Part shown: positions 21,257-30,544 of the stretch, in pieces
Layout of the letters: each line of letters starts with the position of its first letter
How positions within the stretch are numbered: the stretch's first letter is position 1
Origin: a virus
DNA length: 47,377 nt
Strand: one strand, 5' to 3'
Virus record (IMG/VR): IMGVR_UViG_3300032282_002907
Span: 1 to 47,377 of that record
Notes under the pieces: generated by a model
Told to the model about the DNA's origin: nothing
Seen by the model: only the letters and a program-made list of their open reading frames with translations
Database searches by the model: none
Made by a program: the position numbers and the translations under genes

Positions 21257-23287
21257 ATGTCAGATATTTTTTCTTTTCGCTTAACAGAGGATTTTATAAA
21301 TAAATATAATAATATTCCAGCACCCTTTGGATTTACGGATGCAGGAGAAAACTCTTTAGGAGAAATTACATTTATTCGTACATATTCTCGTGTTAAAGAG
21401 GATGGGACTAAAGAAAGATGGCATGAGGTTTGTCGCCGTGTAATTGAAGGTATGTATTCAGTTCAAAAGAACCACGCTAAAGACAATCGTCTTTCTTGGA
21501 ATGATAATAAAGCACAAAAATCTGCTCAAGAAGCATTTCAAAGAATGTTTGAATTAAAGTGGACACCTCCAGGTCGTGGCATGTGGACATTTGGAACTGC
21601 TATGACTATGGAAAAGAAAAATTCAGCAGCACTTCAAAATTGTGCAATGGTATCAACTAAAGACCTTGATAAAAATGATCCAGGAGCCTTATTTGCTTGG
21701 GTTATGGATGCTTTAATGCTTGGTATTGGCGTAGGGTTTGATACAGTAGGACAGGAAAAGAATTTTGTTATTTATGCTCCAACAGAGCCAGCAATTACTT
21801 TTGAAATCCCAGACACTCGTGAGGGTTGGGTAGAATCAGTACGTATACTATTAAACTCTTACCTAAGAGCAAATCAACCTATTCAGAAATTTAATTATGA
21901 TCTTATCAGACCTCTAGGAGCACCGATTAAAGGCTTTGGAGGGGTTGCCAGCGGTCCAGCACCACTCATTGCATTACACGACAAGATCAACCATGTGATA
22001 GGCTCCAGAGCAGGTGAAATGTTGGATTCTCGTGCTATTACAGACATTATTAACTTGATTGGAACATGTGTTGTTTCAGGAAATGTTCGTCGTTCTGCAA
22101 CGTTAGCTTTAGGTGCTCCAGGAGATGAAGATTTTATTAATCTTAAGAATCCAGAAATATTTCCAGAACGTAACTCCTATGATTCAGAAAACCCAGGTTG
22201 GGCGTGGATGTCAAACAACTCAATTTCTGCAACAGTTGGAATGGATTATGAAAAGTACACGGATCTAATTGTTAATAACGGAGAGCCAGGTTTTATTTGG
22301 CTTGATGTTGCTCGTAATTTTGGTCGTCTAGCAGATCCAGCAGATGGAAAAGATTATCGTGTTATGGGATTTAATCCTTGTGCAGAGCAACCATTAGAAT
22401 CATATGAGCTTTGTACACTTGTAGAAGTGCACCTTAATCGTCATGAGTCTAAAGAGGATTTCCTCAAGACATTAAAGTTTGCTTATCTTTATGGTAAGAC
22501 CGTAACACTTCTTCCAACACATTGGCAACAAACAAATGGCATTATGCAACGCAATCGTCGCATTGGCACATCTCTTACAGGCATTGCTTCATTTGCAGAT
22601 CAAAAAGGATTGCCAGCAGTTCGTGAATGGATGGATGAAGGCTATAATACAATTCGTAAATATGATAGTCAATACTCAGAATGGCTCTGTGTTCGTGAAT
22701 CAATTCGTGTAACAACAGTAAAGCCATCTGGATCCGTTTCAATTCTTTCTGGAGCAACACCAGGAGTTCACTGGGGACCAGGAGGAGAGTTCTTCCTTCG
22801 TGCTATTCGCTTTGGAAATACTGACCCAATGCTTCATTTATTTAAAGCAGCAGGGTATAAAATTGAGGATGACTTAGTATCAGCAAATACGTCAGTAGTT
22901 TATTTCCCAGTTAAATCAGGTCATGCAAGATCTGAAAAGGATGTTACCCTATTTGAAAAGATTGCTCTTGCAGCAACTGCTCAAAAATATTGGTCTGATA
23001 ATGGAGTTTCTGTAACTCTATCTTTTGATAAAGAAACAGAATCAAAGCATGTACCAACAGTTTTACATATGTACGAAGGACAGCTAAAAGCAGTTTCATT
23101 CCTTCCAATGGGAAATCATACATATCCACAACAACCTTATACTCAGATTACAGAAGAAGAATATGACTACTATATTGGCCGAATCGGTCATATTGATTTT
23201 TCTGCTATATATGATGGTGTAGATAATCTTGAAGCACTTGGAGAATCTTACTGCACTACAGACTACTGTGAGATTAAAATAAAATAA
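21257..23287 (+). CDS. nrdJ: Adenosylcobalamin-dependent (class II) ribonucleotide reductase
   Basis: 676 residues. It reduces ribonucleotides to deoxyribonucleotides using a B12-derived radical, supplying DNA precursors. Cys129 ('LQNCAMVST') and Cys386 ('ELCTL') match the reducible pair, and Cys375 ('NPCAEQP') the radical cysteine. The 375/386 spacing of 11 equals that of Lactobacillus-type RTPR. The C-terminal pair Cys666/Cys671 ('CTTDYC') matches the thiol-shuttling tail. All catalytic cysteines are present, so it should work. Class II fits hosts that obtain B12. It has its own promoter and a leader of about 60 nt with AAAGG. It sits between accessory and virion genes, typical of a phage auxiliary metabolic gene. 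Confidence 0.93.
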   Translation: MSDIFSFRLTEDFINKYNNIPAPFGFTDAGENSLGEITFIRTYSRVKEDGTKERWHEVCRRVIEGMYSVQKNHAKDNRLSWNDNKAQKSAQEAFQRMFELKWTPPGRGMWTFGTAMTMEKKNSAALQNCAMVSTKDLDKNDPGALFAWVMDALMLGIGVGFDTVGQEKNFVIYAPTEPAITFEIPDTREGWVESVRILLNSYLRANQPIQKFNYDLIRPLGAPIKGFGGVASGPAPLIALHDKINHVIGSRAGEMLDSRAITDIINLIGTCVVSGNVRRSATLALGAPGDEDFINLKNPEIFPERNSYDSENPGWAWMSNNSISATVGMDYEKYTDLIVNNGEPGFIWLDVARNFGRLADPADGKDYRVMGFNPCAEQPLESYELCTLVEVHLNRHESKEDFLKTLKFAYLYGKTVTLLPTHWQQTNGIMQRNRRIGTSLTGIASFADQKGLPAVREWMDEGYNTIRKYDSQYSEWLCVRESIRVTTVKPSGSVSILSGATPGVHWGPGGEFFLRAIRFGNTDPMLHLFKAAGYKIEDDLVSANTSVVYFPVKSGHARSEKDVTLFEKIALAATAQKYWSDNGVSVTLSFDKETESKHVPTVLHMYEGQLKAVSFLPMGNHTYPQQPYTQITEEEYDYYIGRIGHIDFSAIYDGVDNLEALGESYCTTDYCEIKIK

Positions 23288-23294
23288 GCTTGTG

Positions 23295-23303
23295 TGGTAA
23301 AAT
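23295..23303 (+). promoter_or_regulatory. -10-like element before the gene at 23318
   Basis: TGG-TAAAAT followed by an AGGAG ribosome site. It lies close after the RNR stop. Confidence 0.45.
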
Positions 23304-23317
23304 AGGTTAGGAGAACT

Positions 23318-26300
23318 ATGACTAACCCATCTAATTTATATGCTGAAAAGATTTTTGCCGAACATCCATTGGCTCTCTGGGCGCTAGATGACACAGTTGA
23401 CTATGTTTCTTTAATTACTGAAAATCAAAGAAATTTTGATAATTGGGAGATATCTAATGGATCTTTTGGTGCTTTTACTAATACAAATGATGAACCATTT
23501 AACACAAGCTATGTTGGAAAAATTATTGGAAATGTTCCATTAAGTGGAATAGAAACAACAACTGCAGTTAGTGACTATATTATTAATTTTACAGACATGG
23601 ATCAGTCTCTTGGAACTTTTTCAATAGGTGGATATTTTTATTCTCAAAGTTCTTTCCTTACTGGGTTTGAACTTGGATATCAATATTATGATACAACCTC
23701 AGCACAATTAATTGAAAAAACAAAATCTTTTAGTACTTCAGTATCTAACCAATGGCAATTTATTTCAGAAACTTTTGCCATTCCAAGTGAAAATACAGAA
23801 ATTAAAATAGTTGTTAAAATTAAATATGAGTCTGGGTCTGTTTCTGAAAATGATTATCATTTTTTAGTTAATGGAATCACTCTTGGGCAATGGAGTGAAG
23901 AATTTAACTCTTCTTCTTTAGGTGTTCAACCAGAATCATTGATTGGAATTTTGCCATATGAGCAAAATGTTATTTCAGCAAGCTGTTATGGACTTGAAGA
24001 GTCTTTTGGTTATTATTGTGTTAGTGGCAATAAACTTCTTGCTAAAAATTCTGGAGTTCCATTAGTTTATGGGTCATCTAATGTTACTAATATTTATCCA
24101 AATGAAAACAAACCATCTTTAATTATTCCAGCTAAAGGATTTTTAAATTCTATTGGACAGTATAAAGATTATACTGCAGAACTATGGATGAGAATTTCTT
24201 CAAACTGTACTACGCCTAAAAAAGTTTTTGGCAATTTAAATGGACAAGATGGTCTATTTGTTAATGGTCCATTTTTAATTTTAAAAATAGGTGACAATAT
24301 TGGTTCTCATTTTGTTGGAGAATGGGATAGACCGATGTTAGTTCATATTAGGGTTGCACAAAATAATGCAAGTTTATTAATAAATGGAGAAGAAGTTTTA
24401 TCATTAACATATTTGACTTCAGACCTTGAATTTCCAGATTTAACTTCTACAATTAATAATATTATTTGTGATAATAATTGGCTTGGTGTTTGGTCATACA
24501 CAGATGTAACACCACTACAAGTTGACTGTATAGCTCTTTATCCTTATAAAGTTTCTTCTGTAATGGCAAAAAGAAGATTTGTTTATGGTCAAGGGGTTGA
24601 ATTTCCAGAAGATGTAAATAGTGCTTATGGTGGAACTTCAATAGCAATAGATTATTCTTTTGCAGACTATACAAATAATTACAGCTATCCAAATATTGCA
24701 AGATGGTCTCAAGGAAGTTTAGATAATTTAATTATACAGAATAATATATTAACAACACCAGATTATATTTTGCCAGATCTCGTATTCGATAATAAAACAG
24801 AATTTGAATTTTACGCAGATAATAAGGTAGAACAAAATGAATCATCTTTATTTTTTTCATTAAAGCCAAAAAATAGTTGGAACACAACAAATGGATATTT
24901 ACTGTTTAAAGATTTTAATCTATTAAAAGAAGATGTTAGATGCTTTTATGGAATTTTTAAAGCAAAATCAACAGCAGTTAATGAAACTTTAATCCATATT
25001 GATTCTGAAAATACAGAAAATTATTTTAATATTAGTTTAAATGGGTCAGATATTATTTATACAATTAAATATAATAATACAGAGCAAATATTTTATACTG
25101 GTGTTGGATATACTGTTGGAGAAAACTTAACAGTTGGTTTAGATTTAGATAGTGCAATTAACTATTTTGGTTCATCCGTTGCATCATTTTTTAGTAATAG
25201 AAGTGGATTAAAATTTTATGTTGGAGGTTCAGCAAATCTATCAAATACTTTTTCAGGAAATATTTATAGTATAGGATTTTGCACCGATAAAAACTTTCAA
25301 AAAATAAAAAGTCTGTTTAATGAAAATGGACTTCCAAAAAGTTATGAAGATGTTTTTAATTTATATGGCGGACCAATTGATTATGATGCTGGAGATACTT
25401 ATTTTGGCGATGAGGCTTTTTATTGGGACTATATTTTAGACGGTGGAACTCCTGCTGGCTATGTTGCTTATGTGCTTGAAACACATACTGCAAGTTATAC
25501 TCTTGTAGCATCAGAATATTTTGAAAAATATTCCTTAGATATTAATGTTGAGGGTTCTTGGAAAGACTATATGCCACTAACATATTTTGCTCAATATGTA
25601 AAAAATAAAAAAGGTGTATCTTATTATGATTTAGACTTTTTACAATTTAATATTTTATATCCAGAGCCTTCAACATTTTTAACACAAGAATCTGCAGGAT
25701 CTTGGAGTTACGGAGAACTTAAAAATGAATTTTCAAATCCAATTCAAAGAACTTATGCTTCATTAGATAATCATTTATTTACTGGTTATGATGATTATCA
25801 AAGTTTAAAAGATAGAACAACTAATAAAGAAGTTTATGACACATCAAACTCAGTAATTAAAAGTCATATAACTTTTGAGTATTTAGAGTCTGGTGCTAGT
25901 GCTGTAGATGAATTTTTTACTTATGATAAATCTGCACCCAAAGATGGTATTCTAGAACCAGGAACAGAATGGATAAATACTAAGTATGAAGTTATTAATA
26001 ACACGATTATTTATCCACCAACAGATATAGATTTTAATGATTTAAAAATTGTTTTTCATATTGACTTTAATGCAAAATCAATTTTGAAAAACAAAGTTAA
26101 TATTAAAAGTTTAGAGGTTTGTTCTCAAGCATTTAATGATTCTGAACCAAACCCTATTGGAACTAAGTTTGGATCTAATATGTATCCATATAAAAAATCT
26201 GGAGTTTACTATGATTATAAAGGAAAAAATCCTTTTGTAATTTATAAAGGTAATTCTCCATACTTAAATCTTACAAGACATAGTGGAATACAGATTAAGG

Positions 26301-27016
26301 GAACCTATGATCCATTAGCTAGTAGAGGAATATCTATTCCAGTTAATTCAACAATTGCATCAAACTACAAAGTAATTGCAATGCAAGCGTCATTAAGATA
26401 TGACGATGCTTTCTTTTCCTATTCGCCAACAGAAATATTTGAAATTAAATCTAAAGATTCAATAATTAAATTTTTTATGGTAGCTAACAGTTCTGATGGT
26501 AAAAGAGCAAAAATTTATGCAATCAATGCAAAGACTGGCGAACTAGAAAATGGTATTGGATTTTATTGGAATGGAAATCTTGTAAAAGAACCAGTTATAA
26601 CAATAAAAGAATGGGGATTCCTGGGAATTTCATTTAATAATATTTTAAATTTTTCAAATGTTGTTGGATCTATTAACATTACTGGACCTATTTTAATTAA
26701 CAATATATCTCATTATCAAACAACAAGTTTGCAGGAAGTAGGAAATGCTGTTAAACGACCATGGTTTAAAGTTAAAAGTCTTGGCTTGCTTGATATAGAC
26801 TGGATATTCTGGCTACCTTACTCATGGAACAATGTTTTAGTGCTTTCATCTTCAAGCGTAGTAGGTGTAAAGCCTTCAACAATTTATAAAAACTATACGG
26901 GAACTAATAAAATAATTGTTGGAGATGGATACGATAAAAAACTTAGCTTTGGCTTGTACGAATATCAGTTCTATCAGGATGTTTCTTGGCAGACATCAAC
27001 CCTAAATGCTGTGTAA
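23318..27016 (+). CDS. LamG-type minor tail / virion structural protein
   Basis: 1232 residues. The start 'NLYAEKIFAEHPLALWALDD' is of a type seen in actinophage minor tail proteins. Two concanavalin/LamG-like beta-sandwich regions appear, near residues 270-400 ('YTAELWMRISSNCTTPKKVF', 'MLVHIRVAQNNASLLINGEE') and 540-655 ('CFYGIFKAKSTAVNETLIHI', 'LKFYVGGSANLSNTFSGNIY'). These probably bind polysaccharide on the host surface. The rest is beta-rich and Tyr/Asn-rich. An AGGAG site precedes the start. It is separated from other tail genes by the head operon, which is unusual but not unknown. Confidence 0.75.
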   Translation: MTNPSNLYAEKIFAEHPLALWALDDTVDYVSLITENQRNFDNWEISNGSFGAFTNTNDEPFNTSYVGKIIGNVPLSGIETTTAVSDYIINFTDMDQSLGTFSIGGYFYSQSSFLTGFELGYQYYDTTSAQLIEKTKSFSTSVSNQWQFISETFAIPSENTEIKIVVKIKYESGSVSENDYHFLVNGITLGQWSEEFNSSSLGVQPESLIGILPYEQNVISASCYGLEESFGYYCVSGNKLLAKNSGVPLVYGSSNVTNIYPNENKPSLIIPAKGFLNSIGQYKDYTAELWMRISSNCTTPKKVFGNLNGQDGLFVNGPFLILKIGDNIGSHFVGEWDRPMLVHIRVAQNNASLLINGEEVLSLTYLTSDLEFPDLTSTINNIICDNNWLGVWSYTDVTPLQVDCIALYPYKVSSVMAKRRFVYGQGVEFPEDVNSAYGGTSIAIDYSFADYTNNYSYPNIARWSQGSLDNLIIQNNILTTPDYILPDLVFDNKTEFEFYADNKVEQNESSLFFSLKPKNSWNTTNGYLLFKDFNLLKEDVRCFYGIFKAKSTAVNETLIHIDSENTENYFNISLNGSDIIYTIKYNNTEQIFYTGVGYTVGENLTVGLDLDSAINYFGSSVASFFSNRSGLKFYVGGSANLSNTFSGNIYSIGFCTDKNFQKIKSLFNENGLPKSYEDVFNLYGGPIDYDAGDTYFGDEAFYWDYILDGGTPAGYVAYVLETHTASYTLVASEYFEKYSLDINVEGSWKDYMPLTYFAQYVKNKKGVSYYDLDFLQFNILYPEPSTFLTQESAGSWSYGELKNEFSNPIQRTYASLDNHLFTGYDDYQSLKDRTTNKEVYDTSNSVIKSHITFEYLESGASAVDEFFTYDKSAPKDGILEPGTEWINTKYEVINNTIIYPPTDIDFNDLKIVFHIDFNAKSILKNKVNIKSLEVCSQAFNDSEPNPIGTKFGSNMYPYKKSGVYYDYKGKNPFVIYKGNSPYLNLTRHSGIQIKGTYDPLASRGISIPVNSTIASNYKVIAMQASLRYDDAFFSYSPTEIFEIKSKDSIIKFFMVANSSDGKRAKIYAINAKTGELENGIGFYWNGNLVKEPVITIKEWGFLGISFNNILNFSNVVGSINITGPILINNISHYQTTSLQEVGNAVKRPWFKVKSLGLLDIDWIFWLPYSWNNVLVLSSSSVVGVKPSTIYKNYTGTNKIIVGDGYDKKLSFGLYEYQFYQDVSWQTSTLNAV

Positions 27017-27018
27017 TA

Positions 27019-27027
27019 TGGTATACT
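27019..27027 (+). promoter_or_regulatory. Extended -10, leaderless spacing to the gene at 27035
   Basis: TGG-TATACT followed by seven bases to ATG 27035. An earlier in-frame ATG at 27029 lies only one base after the hexamer and would be upstream of +1. Confidence 0.6.
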
Positions 27028-27034
27028 TATGGTT

Positions 27035-27439
27035 ATGAATATTCAAGATCCACGTAAAAAGAAGAAAGCTTTGCCTAAAATGAAGGGGCAAGTGGGCGAG
27101 TCCCGTGCAAAAATTATTGAAAAACATTATGACTGGGGTCTTTATGTTTACAAAAAATCCAATGGAAAATGGTTTACGGATGGAACTGGCTCTGTTTTAA
27201 ACATTCCTTCAATGAAGGGCGACATTTCTAAAATTTCTGAATTAAAAACAGCAGCAAAATATTACGGGGATGAAGGAGATGGGGAATGTATCTTCGTTCC
27301 AGGCTTAACAAGAATTACAGAAGAAGAGTATTCAGAGCAAAAGCAAAGACTTGCAGAAGGTTTAATTCCATCTATGAATGACCTTGGTGCTTGGAAAGCT
27401 GCTCAAGATACACACAACAAATATGGAAGTGATGAATAA
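27035..27439 (+). CDS. Hypothetical protein preceding the portal
   Basis: 134 residues from ATG 27035, chosen because it fits the leaderless promoter; the ATG at 27029 would lie upstream of +1. The N-terminus is strongly basic ('DPRKKKKALPKMKGQ'). A compact domain with aromatic residues follows ('HYDWGLYVYKKSNGKWFTDG'). It is coupled to the portal by TAATG. Position in the head operon suggests a packaging or capsid-related role, perhaps nucleic-acid binding given the basic start. I do not recognise a family, and no terminase motif is seen. Confidence 0.5.
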   Translation: MNIQDPRKKKKALPKMKGQVGESRAKIIEKHYDWGLYVYKKSNGKWFTDGTGSVLNIPSMKGDISKISELKTAAKYYGDEGDGECIFVPGLTRITEEEYSEQKQRLAEGLIPSMNDLGAWKAAQDTHNKYGSDE

Positions 27440-29055
27440 TGTCAACAGATAGTGATTATATTATTGGTGCAAGAATTGATAAAGCTATTGAAGTTGATGA
27501 CACTTTTGATAAACAGGATCCATTTAATAAATCTTGGGATGACTTAAAAAATCTTAATGGTTTGGATAATAATTTTAAACGTCGAACATCTCGTGTAATT
27601 AAATCAGTAGATTCTGAAGTAAGCAAAGTAGATGCCTCACAAGGGTATATTGACTCTGCTCGTGCAGTAAGTTCTGGTATTAATGGAGCACAATCAAAAG
27701 AAATTAATCCTGGTTTAATTTATCGCAATGGCTATGGATTATTTGATGTTATTACACCACCATGGAATTTATATGAACTTGCTAATTTTTATGATACATC
27801 ATTTGCAAACCATGCAGCTATTGATGCTAAGGTAGAAAATATTGTTGGACTAGGTTATGATTTTGAAGTATCTCCAAGGACAATGTTAAAACTAGAATCT
27901 TCTACAGATGCAACTTCGGTAGATCGTGCAAGAAAAAGAATTGAAAGAGCAAAGATTGAGGTTAGAGACTGGCTGGAAAGCCTTAATAGTGACGATTCTT
28001 TTACTGCTTCAATGGAAAAGGTTTATACTGACCTGCAGGCAACTGGTAATGGCTACCTTGAAATTGGCAGAACTGTAAAAGGAGAGATTGGATATGTTGG
28101 ACATATTCCATCTACAACTGTTCGTATACGTAGACTGCGTGATGGTTTTGTTCAGGTTATTGCTAATAAGGTTGTTTATTTCCGTAACTTTGGAGCAACT
28201 AATCCAAATCCATTGGGTACAGATGCTCGTCCAAATGAAATTATTCATTTTAAACAATACTCACCATTAAATACTTTTTATGGTGTTCCAGATATTATTT
28301 CAGCCATTAATTCTTTATATGGAGATAGCCTTGCTTCACAATATAATATTGACTACTTCCAAAACAAAGCTGTTCCAAGATATGTTGTAACCCTAAAGGG
28401 TGCTAAGCTTTCCTCAGAAGCAGAAGACAAAATGTTTAGATTTTTACAGACTGGTCTTAAGGGGCAATCTCATAGAACTCTTTATATACCACTCCCAGGA
28501 GATTCTGAAACCAATAAGGTTGAGTTTAAAATGGAACCAATTGAAAATGGGGTTCAGGAAGGATCTTTTGAAAAGTATCGTAAGCAAAACCGTGATGATA
28601 TTTTAGTAGCACACCAAGTTCCTTTATCTAAGTTAGGAGGTAGTGATTCATCTGCAATTGCAGCAGCCTTAGCACAAGATAGAACCTTTAAAGAGCAGGT
28701 AGCAAGACCTGCCCAGGATAAGCTAAACAAAATGATTAGTAAGATCATCCGTGAAAAAACAGATATTTTAGATTTTAAATTTAACGAACTTACTTTAACT
28801 GATGAAATTACACAGTCTCAAATTCTTGAAAGATATGTTAAGACTCAGATCATGGTTCCAAATGAGGCTCGTACAATTTTAGGTATGCCTCAAAGAGATG
28901 GCGGAGATGAACCTTTGGAAATGAAACCGCAGGATTCAGCAGATACTACAGCTAACAGAGCAAGGGATGGTCAAAGAACAAATAATAACTCTGATAGTCC
29001 ATCTACTGTTGCTGGAAGAAATCCAAAAGGCGAAGGTCGCAAATTTGATGAATAA
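27439..29055 (+). CDS. Portal protein
   Basis: 538 residues. It forms the dodecameric ring at the capsid vertex through which DNA is packaged and ejected. The sequence follows the HK97/PBSX-type portal pattern: 'NHAAIDAKVENIVGLGYDFE', 'TGNGYLEIGRTVKGEIGYVG', 'VRIRRLRDGF', 'HFKQYSPLNTFYGVPDIISA' and 'KYRKQNRDDILVAHQVPLSK'. The C-terminal tail is acidic, Asn-rich and disordered. It is coupled to the preceding small gene by a one-base overlap. Position just before the protease/scaffold and capsid genes confirms the assignment. Confidence 0.92.
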   Translation: MSTDSDYIIGARIDKAIEVDDTFDKQDPFNKSWDDLKNLNGLDNNFKRRTSRVIKSVDSEVSKVDASQGYIDSARAVSSGINGAQSKEINPGLIYRNGYGLFDVITPPWNLYELANFYDTSFANHAAIDAKVENIVGLGYDFEVSPRTMLKLESSTDATSVDRARKRIERAKIEVRDWLESLNSDDSFTASMEKVYTDLQATGNGYLEIGRTVKGEIGYVGHIPSTTVRIRRLRDGFVQVIANKVVYFRNFGATNPNPLGTDARPNEIIHFKQYSPLNTFYGVPDIISAINSLYGDSLASQYNIDYFQNKAVPRYVVTLKGAKLSSEAEDKMFRFLQTGLKGQSHRTLYIPLPGDSETNKVEFKMEPIENGVQEGSFEKYRKQNRDDILVAHQVPLSKLGGSDSSAIAAALAQDRTFKEQVARPAQDKLNKMISKIIREKTDILDFKFNELTLTDEITQSQILERYVKTQIMVPNEARTILGMPQRDGGDEPLEMKPQDSADTTANRARDGQRTNNNSDSPSTVAGRNPKGEGRKFDE

Positions 29056-29088
29056 GCATAGTTTTTAAATAAAAGAATAAAAAGGGAT

Positions 29089-29094
29089 TATAAT
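29089..29094 (+). promoter_or_regulatory. -10 element, leaderless spacing to GTG 29101
   Basis: TATAAT followed by exactly six bases and a GTG start. The TG extension is absent. An AAAGGGA at 29081-29087 lies too far upstream to act as a ribosome site. Confidence 0.55.
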
Positions 29095-29100
29095 ATAATA

Positions 29101-30507
29101 GTGAATAGTATATCAAAAGCTCATTGGGATACCGATGGGGAAAATGTTCGTCTCTCAATGCCCCTTACTAAGGTGGACAAGGAAAGACGCATTGTTTCAG
29201 GTTTTGCTTCATTAGATAACCTTGATAAACAAGATGATATTGTTACAGCAGAAGCATCAATGGCAGCATTTGCAAAGTTCCGTGGGAATATTAGAGAAAT
29301 GCATCAGCCAGTAGCAGTAGGTAAAATGGTAGAATTTAAAGAAGATAAATATTTTGATCCAATATCAAAGAAGTTTTATAAGGGTGTTTTTGTATCTGCG
29401 TATGTTTCAAAGGGTGCACAAGATACTTGGGAAAAGGTTCTTGATGGAACCCTTACTGGCTTTTCAATTGGTGGAAGAATGAATAAATGGGATGATGCTT
29501 ATGATGAGAAATCAGATAAAGCAATTCGTGTTATTAAAGAATATGATTTGGTAGAGTTGAGTCTTGTAGATTCCCCTGCTAATCAGTTTGCAAATATTGT
29601 TTCTGTAGAGAAAGTAGATGGCGTGGATATTATTAAAGCAGATGAAACACTTCTTGAAAATGTATTTTGGGATAAAGAATCTGGACTTGTAATGGTTTCA
29701 GAAAATGAGTCTGAGCTTAGCCCAGTAAATGGTAATGAAATGACCAATATAGGTTTCGTTGAAAAAACGGATAACGAAAAAACAAATATGATAAAGTTCT
29801 TAGTTGATAGTGCTAAAGGCATTAATACTTCTAAGATTAACAAGGAGGCAAATCCTATGGCAAAAACAACAAAAAAGGTAGCAGACGAAATCGTAGCGAA
29901 ATCAGATGCTCCAGTTGAAGCAGTAGAGGTCGCTCCAGAGGCAGATGCAGTGGCAGAAGCAGTAGAAGCAGCACCAGCAGAAGAAGCAACAGAGAAGGCT
30001 GATAAGAAGCCAATGTCTGATGAAGAAAATGCTACAGAAGATGCAAAGGATTCAACAGAGAAAGCTGCAAAGCACCCTGATGAAGAGAATGCAGCGGAAG
30101 ATGCAGCAGAGCCTGCAGATGCTGAAATGACTGAAGAAAAGAAGCCAATGGCACCTAAGTCAGATGAAGTAATTGTTGAGTCTCTTGCGGAAATCAAGAA
30201 CACTCTTACATCAGCCTTTAGCGATCTAGCATCAACAGTCAAATCTTTACAAGCAGAAGTAGAACTTCTTAAGTCTTCAAAGGTTGATGTTGAAACAGCA
30301 AAAAGTTCATTTGAAGCGGTAGCAAAAGATATTGCAGCTGCATCAAGTGTATTCAATGAATTTGGTAAGCGAGTAGATGCTGTTGAAGCAGATACAGCTT
30401 TCCGAAAGTCTGGCGATCTCGGCGAGATAGTACAGAATCAACCTGAAACGGTTGAAAAATCCCTATGGGGCGGTAGTTTCCTCAAAACAGCCGACTTATT
30501 CAATTAA
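29101..30507 (+). CDS. Prohead protease fused to scaffold domain
   Basis: 468 residues, GTG start. Residues 1-170 form an HK97/U35-type prohead serine protease with His68 ('REMHQP') and Ser122 ('TGFSIGGRM'); the segment 'YDLVELSLVDSPAN' supplies the third acidic position. Residues about 250-440 are Ala/Glu/Asp-rich with repeats ('DEENATEDAKDSTEKAAK') and coiled-coil character, typical of scaffolds. The protease trims scaffold and capsid during maturation. An internal ATG at 29857 with a perfect ribosome site indicates that the scaffold is also made alone. A long minus-strand frame here is a codon-bias shadow. Confidence 0.85.
   Translation: MNSISKAHWDTDGENVRLSMPLTKVDKERRIVSGFASLDNLDKQDDIVTAEASMAAFAKFRGNIREMHQPVAVGKMVEFKEDKYFDPISKKFYKGVFVSAYVSKGAQDTWEKVLDGTLTGFSIGGRMNKWDDAYDEKSDKAIRVIKEYDLVELSLVDSPANQFANIVSVEKVDGVDIIKADETLLENVFWDKESGLVMVSENESELSPVNGNEMTNIGFVEKTDNEKTNMIKFLVDSAKGINTSKINKEANPMAKTTKKVADEIVAKSDAPVEAVEVAPEADAVAEAVEAAPAEEATEKADKKPMSDEENATEDAKDSTEKAAKHPDEENAAEDAAEPADAEMTEEKKPMAPKSDEVIVESLAEIKNTLTSAFSDLASTVKSLQAEVELLKSSKVDVETAKSSFEAVAKDIAAASSVFNEFGKRVDAVEADTAFRKSGDLGEIVQNQPETVEKSLWGGSFLKTADLFN
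29842..29848 (+). promoter_or_regulatory. Internal ribosome binding site for the nested scaffold
   Basis: AAGGAGG eight bases before an in-frame ATG at 29857. It is one of the strongest Shine-Dalgarno sequences in the window, and it lies inside a coding region. Confidence 0.7.
29857..30507 (+). CDS. Nested capsid scaffold protein (internal start)
   Basis: 216 residues, in frame with the protease gene at its codon 253. It begins 'MAKTTKKVADEIVAKSDAPV', then has an acidic Ala/Glu/Asp-rich region and ends in a coiled-coil-like part ('SLAEIKNTLTSAFSDLASTV'). In lambda the scaffold Nu3 is made by an in-frame internal start within protease gene C. The arrangement here is the same, supported by the AAGGAGG site. 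The separate product would outnumber the protease fusion and drive capsid assembly. It is not proven that it is made. Confidence 0.65.
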   Translation: MAKTTKKVADEIVAKSDAPVEAVEVAPEADAVAEAVEAAPAEEATEKADKKPMSDEENATEDAKDSTEKAAKHPDEENAAEDAAEPADAEMTEEKKPMAPKSDEVIVESLAEIKNTLTSAFSDLASTVKSLQAEVELLKSSKVDVETAKSSFEAVAKDIAAASSVFNEFGKRVDAVEADTAFRKSGDLGEIVQNQPETVEKSLWGGSFLKTADLFN

Positions 30508-30544
30508 AAAAATCGATAAGTAAAAATCACTAGGAGGTGACAAT

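Noticed and set aside
29583-30356. 257-codon minus-strand frame
   Set aside because: Ser/Ala-rich mirror of the scaffold's Glu/Ala codons; no start signals.
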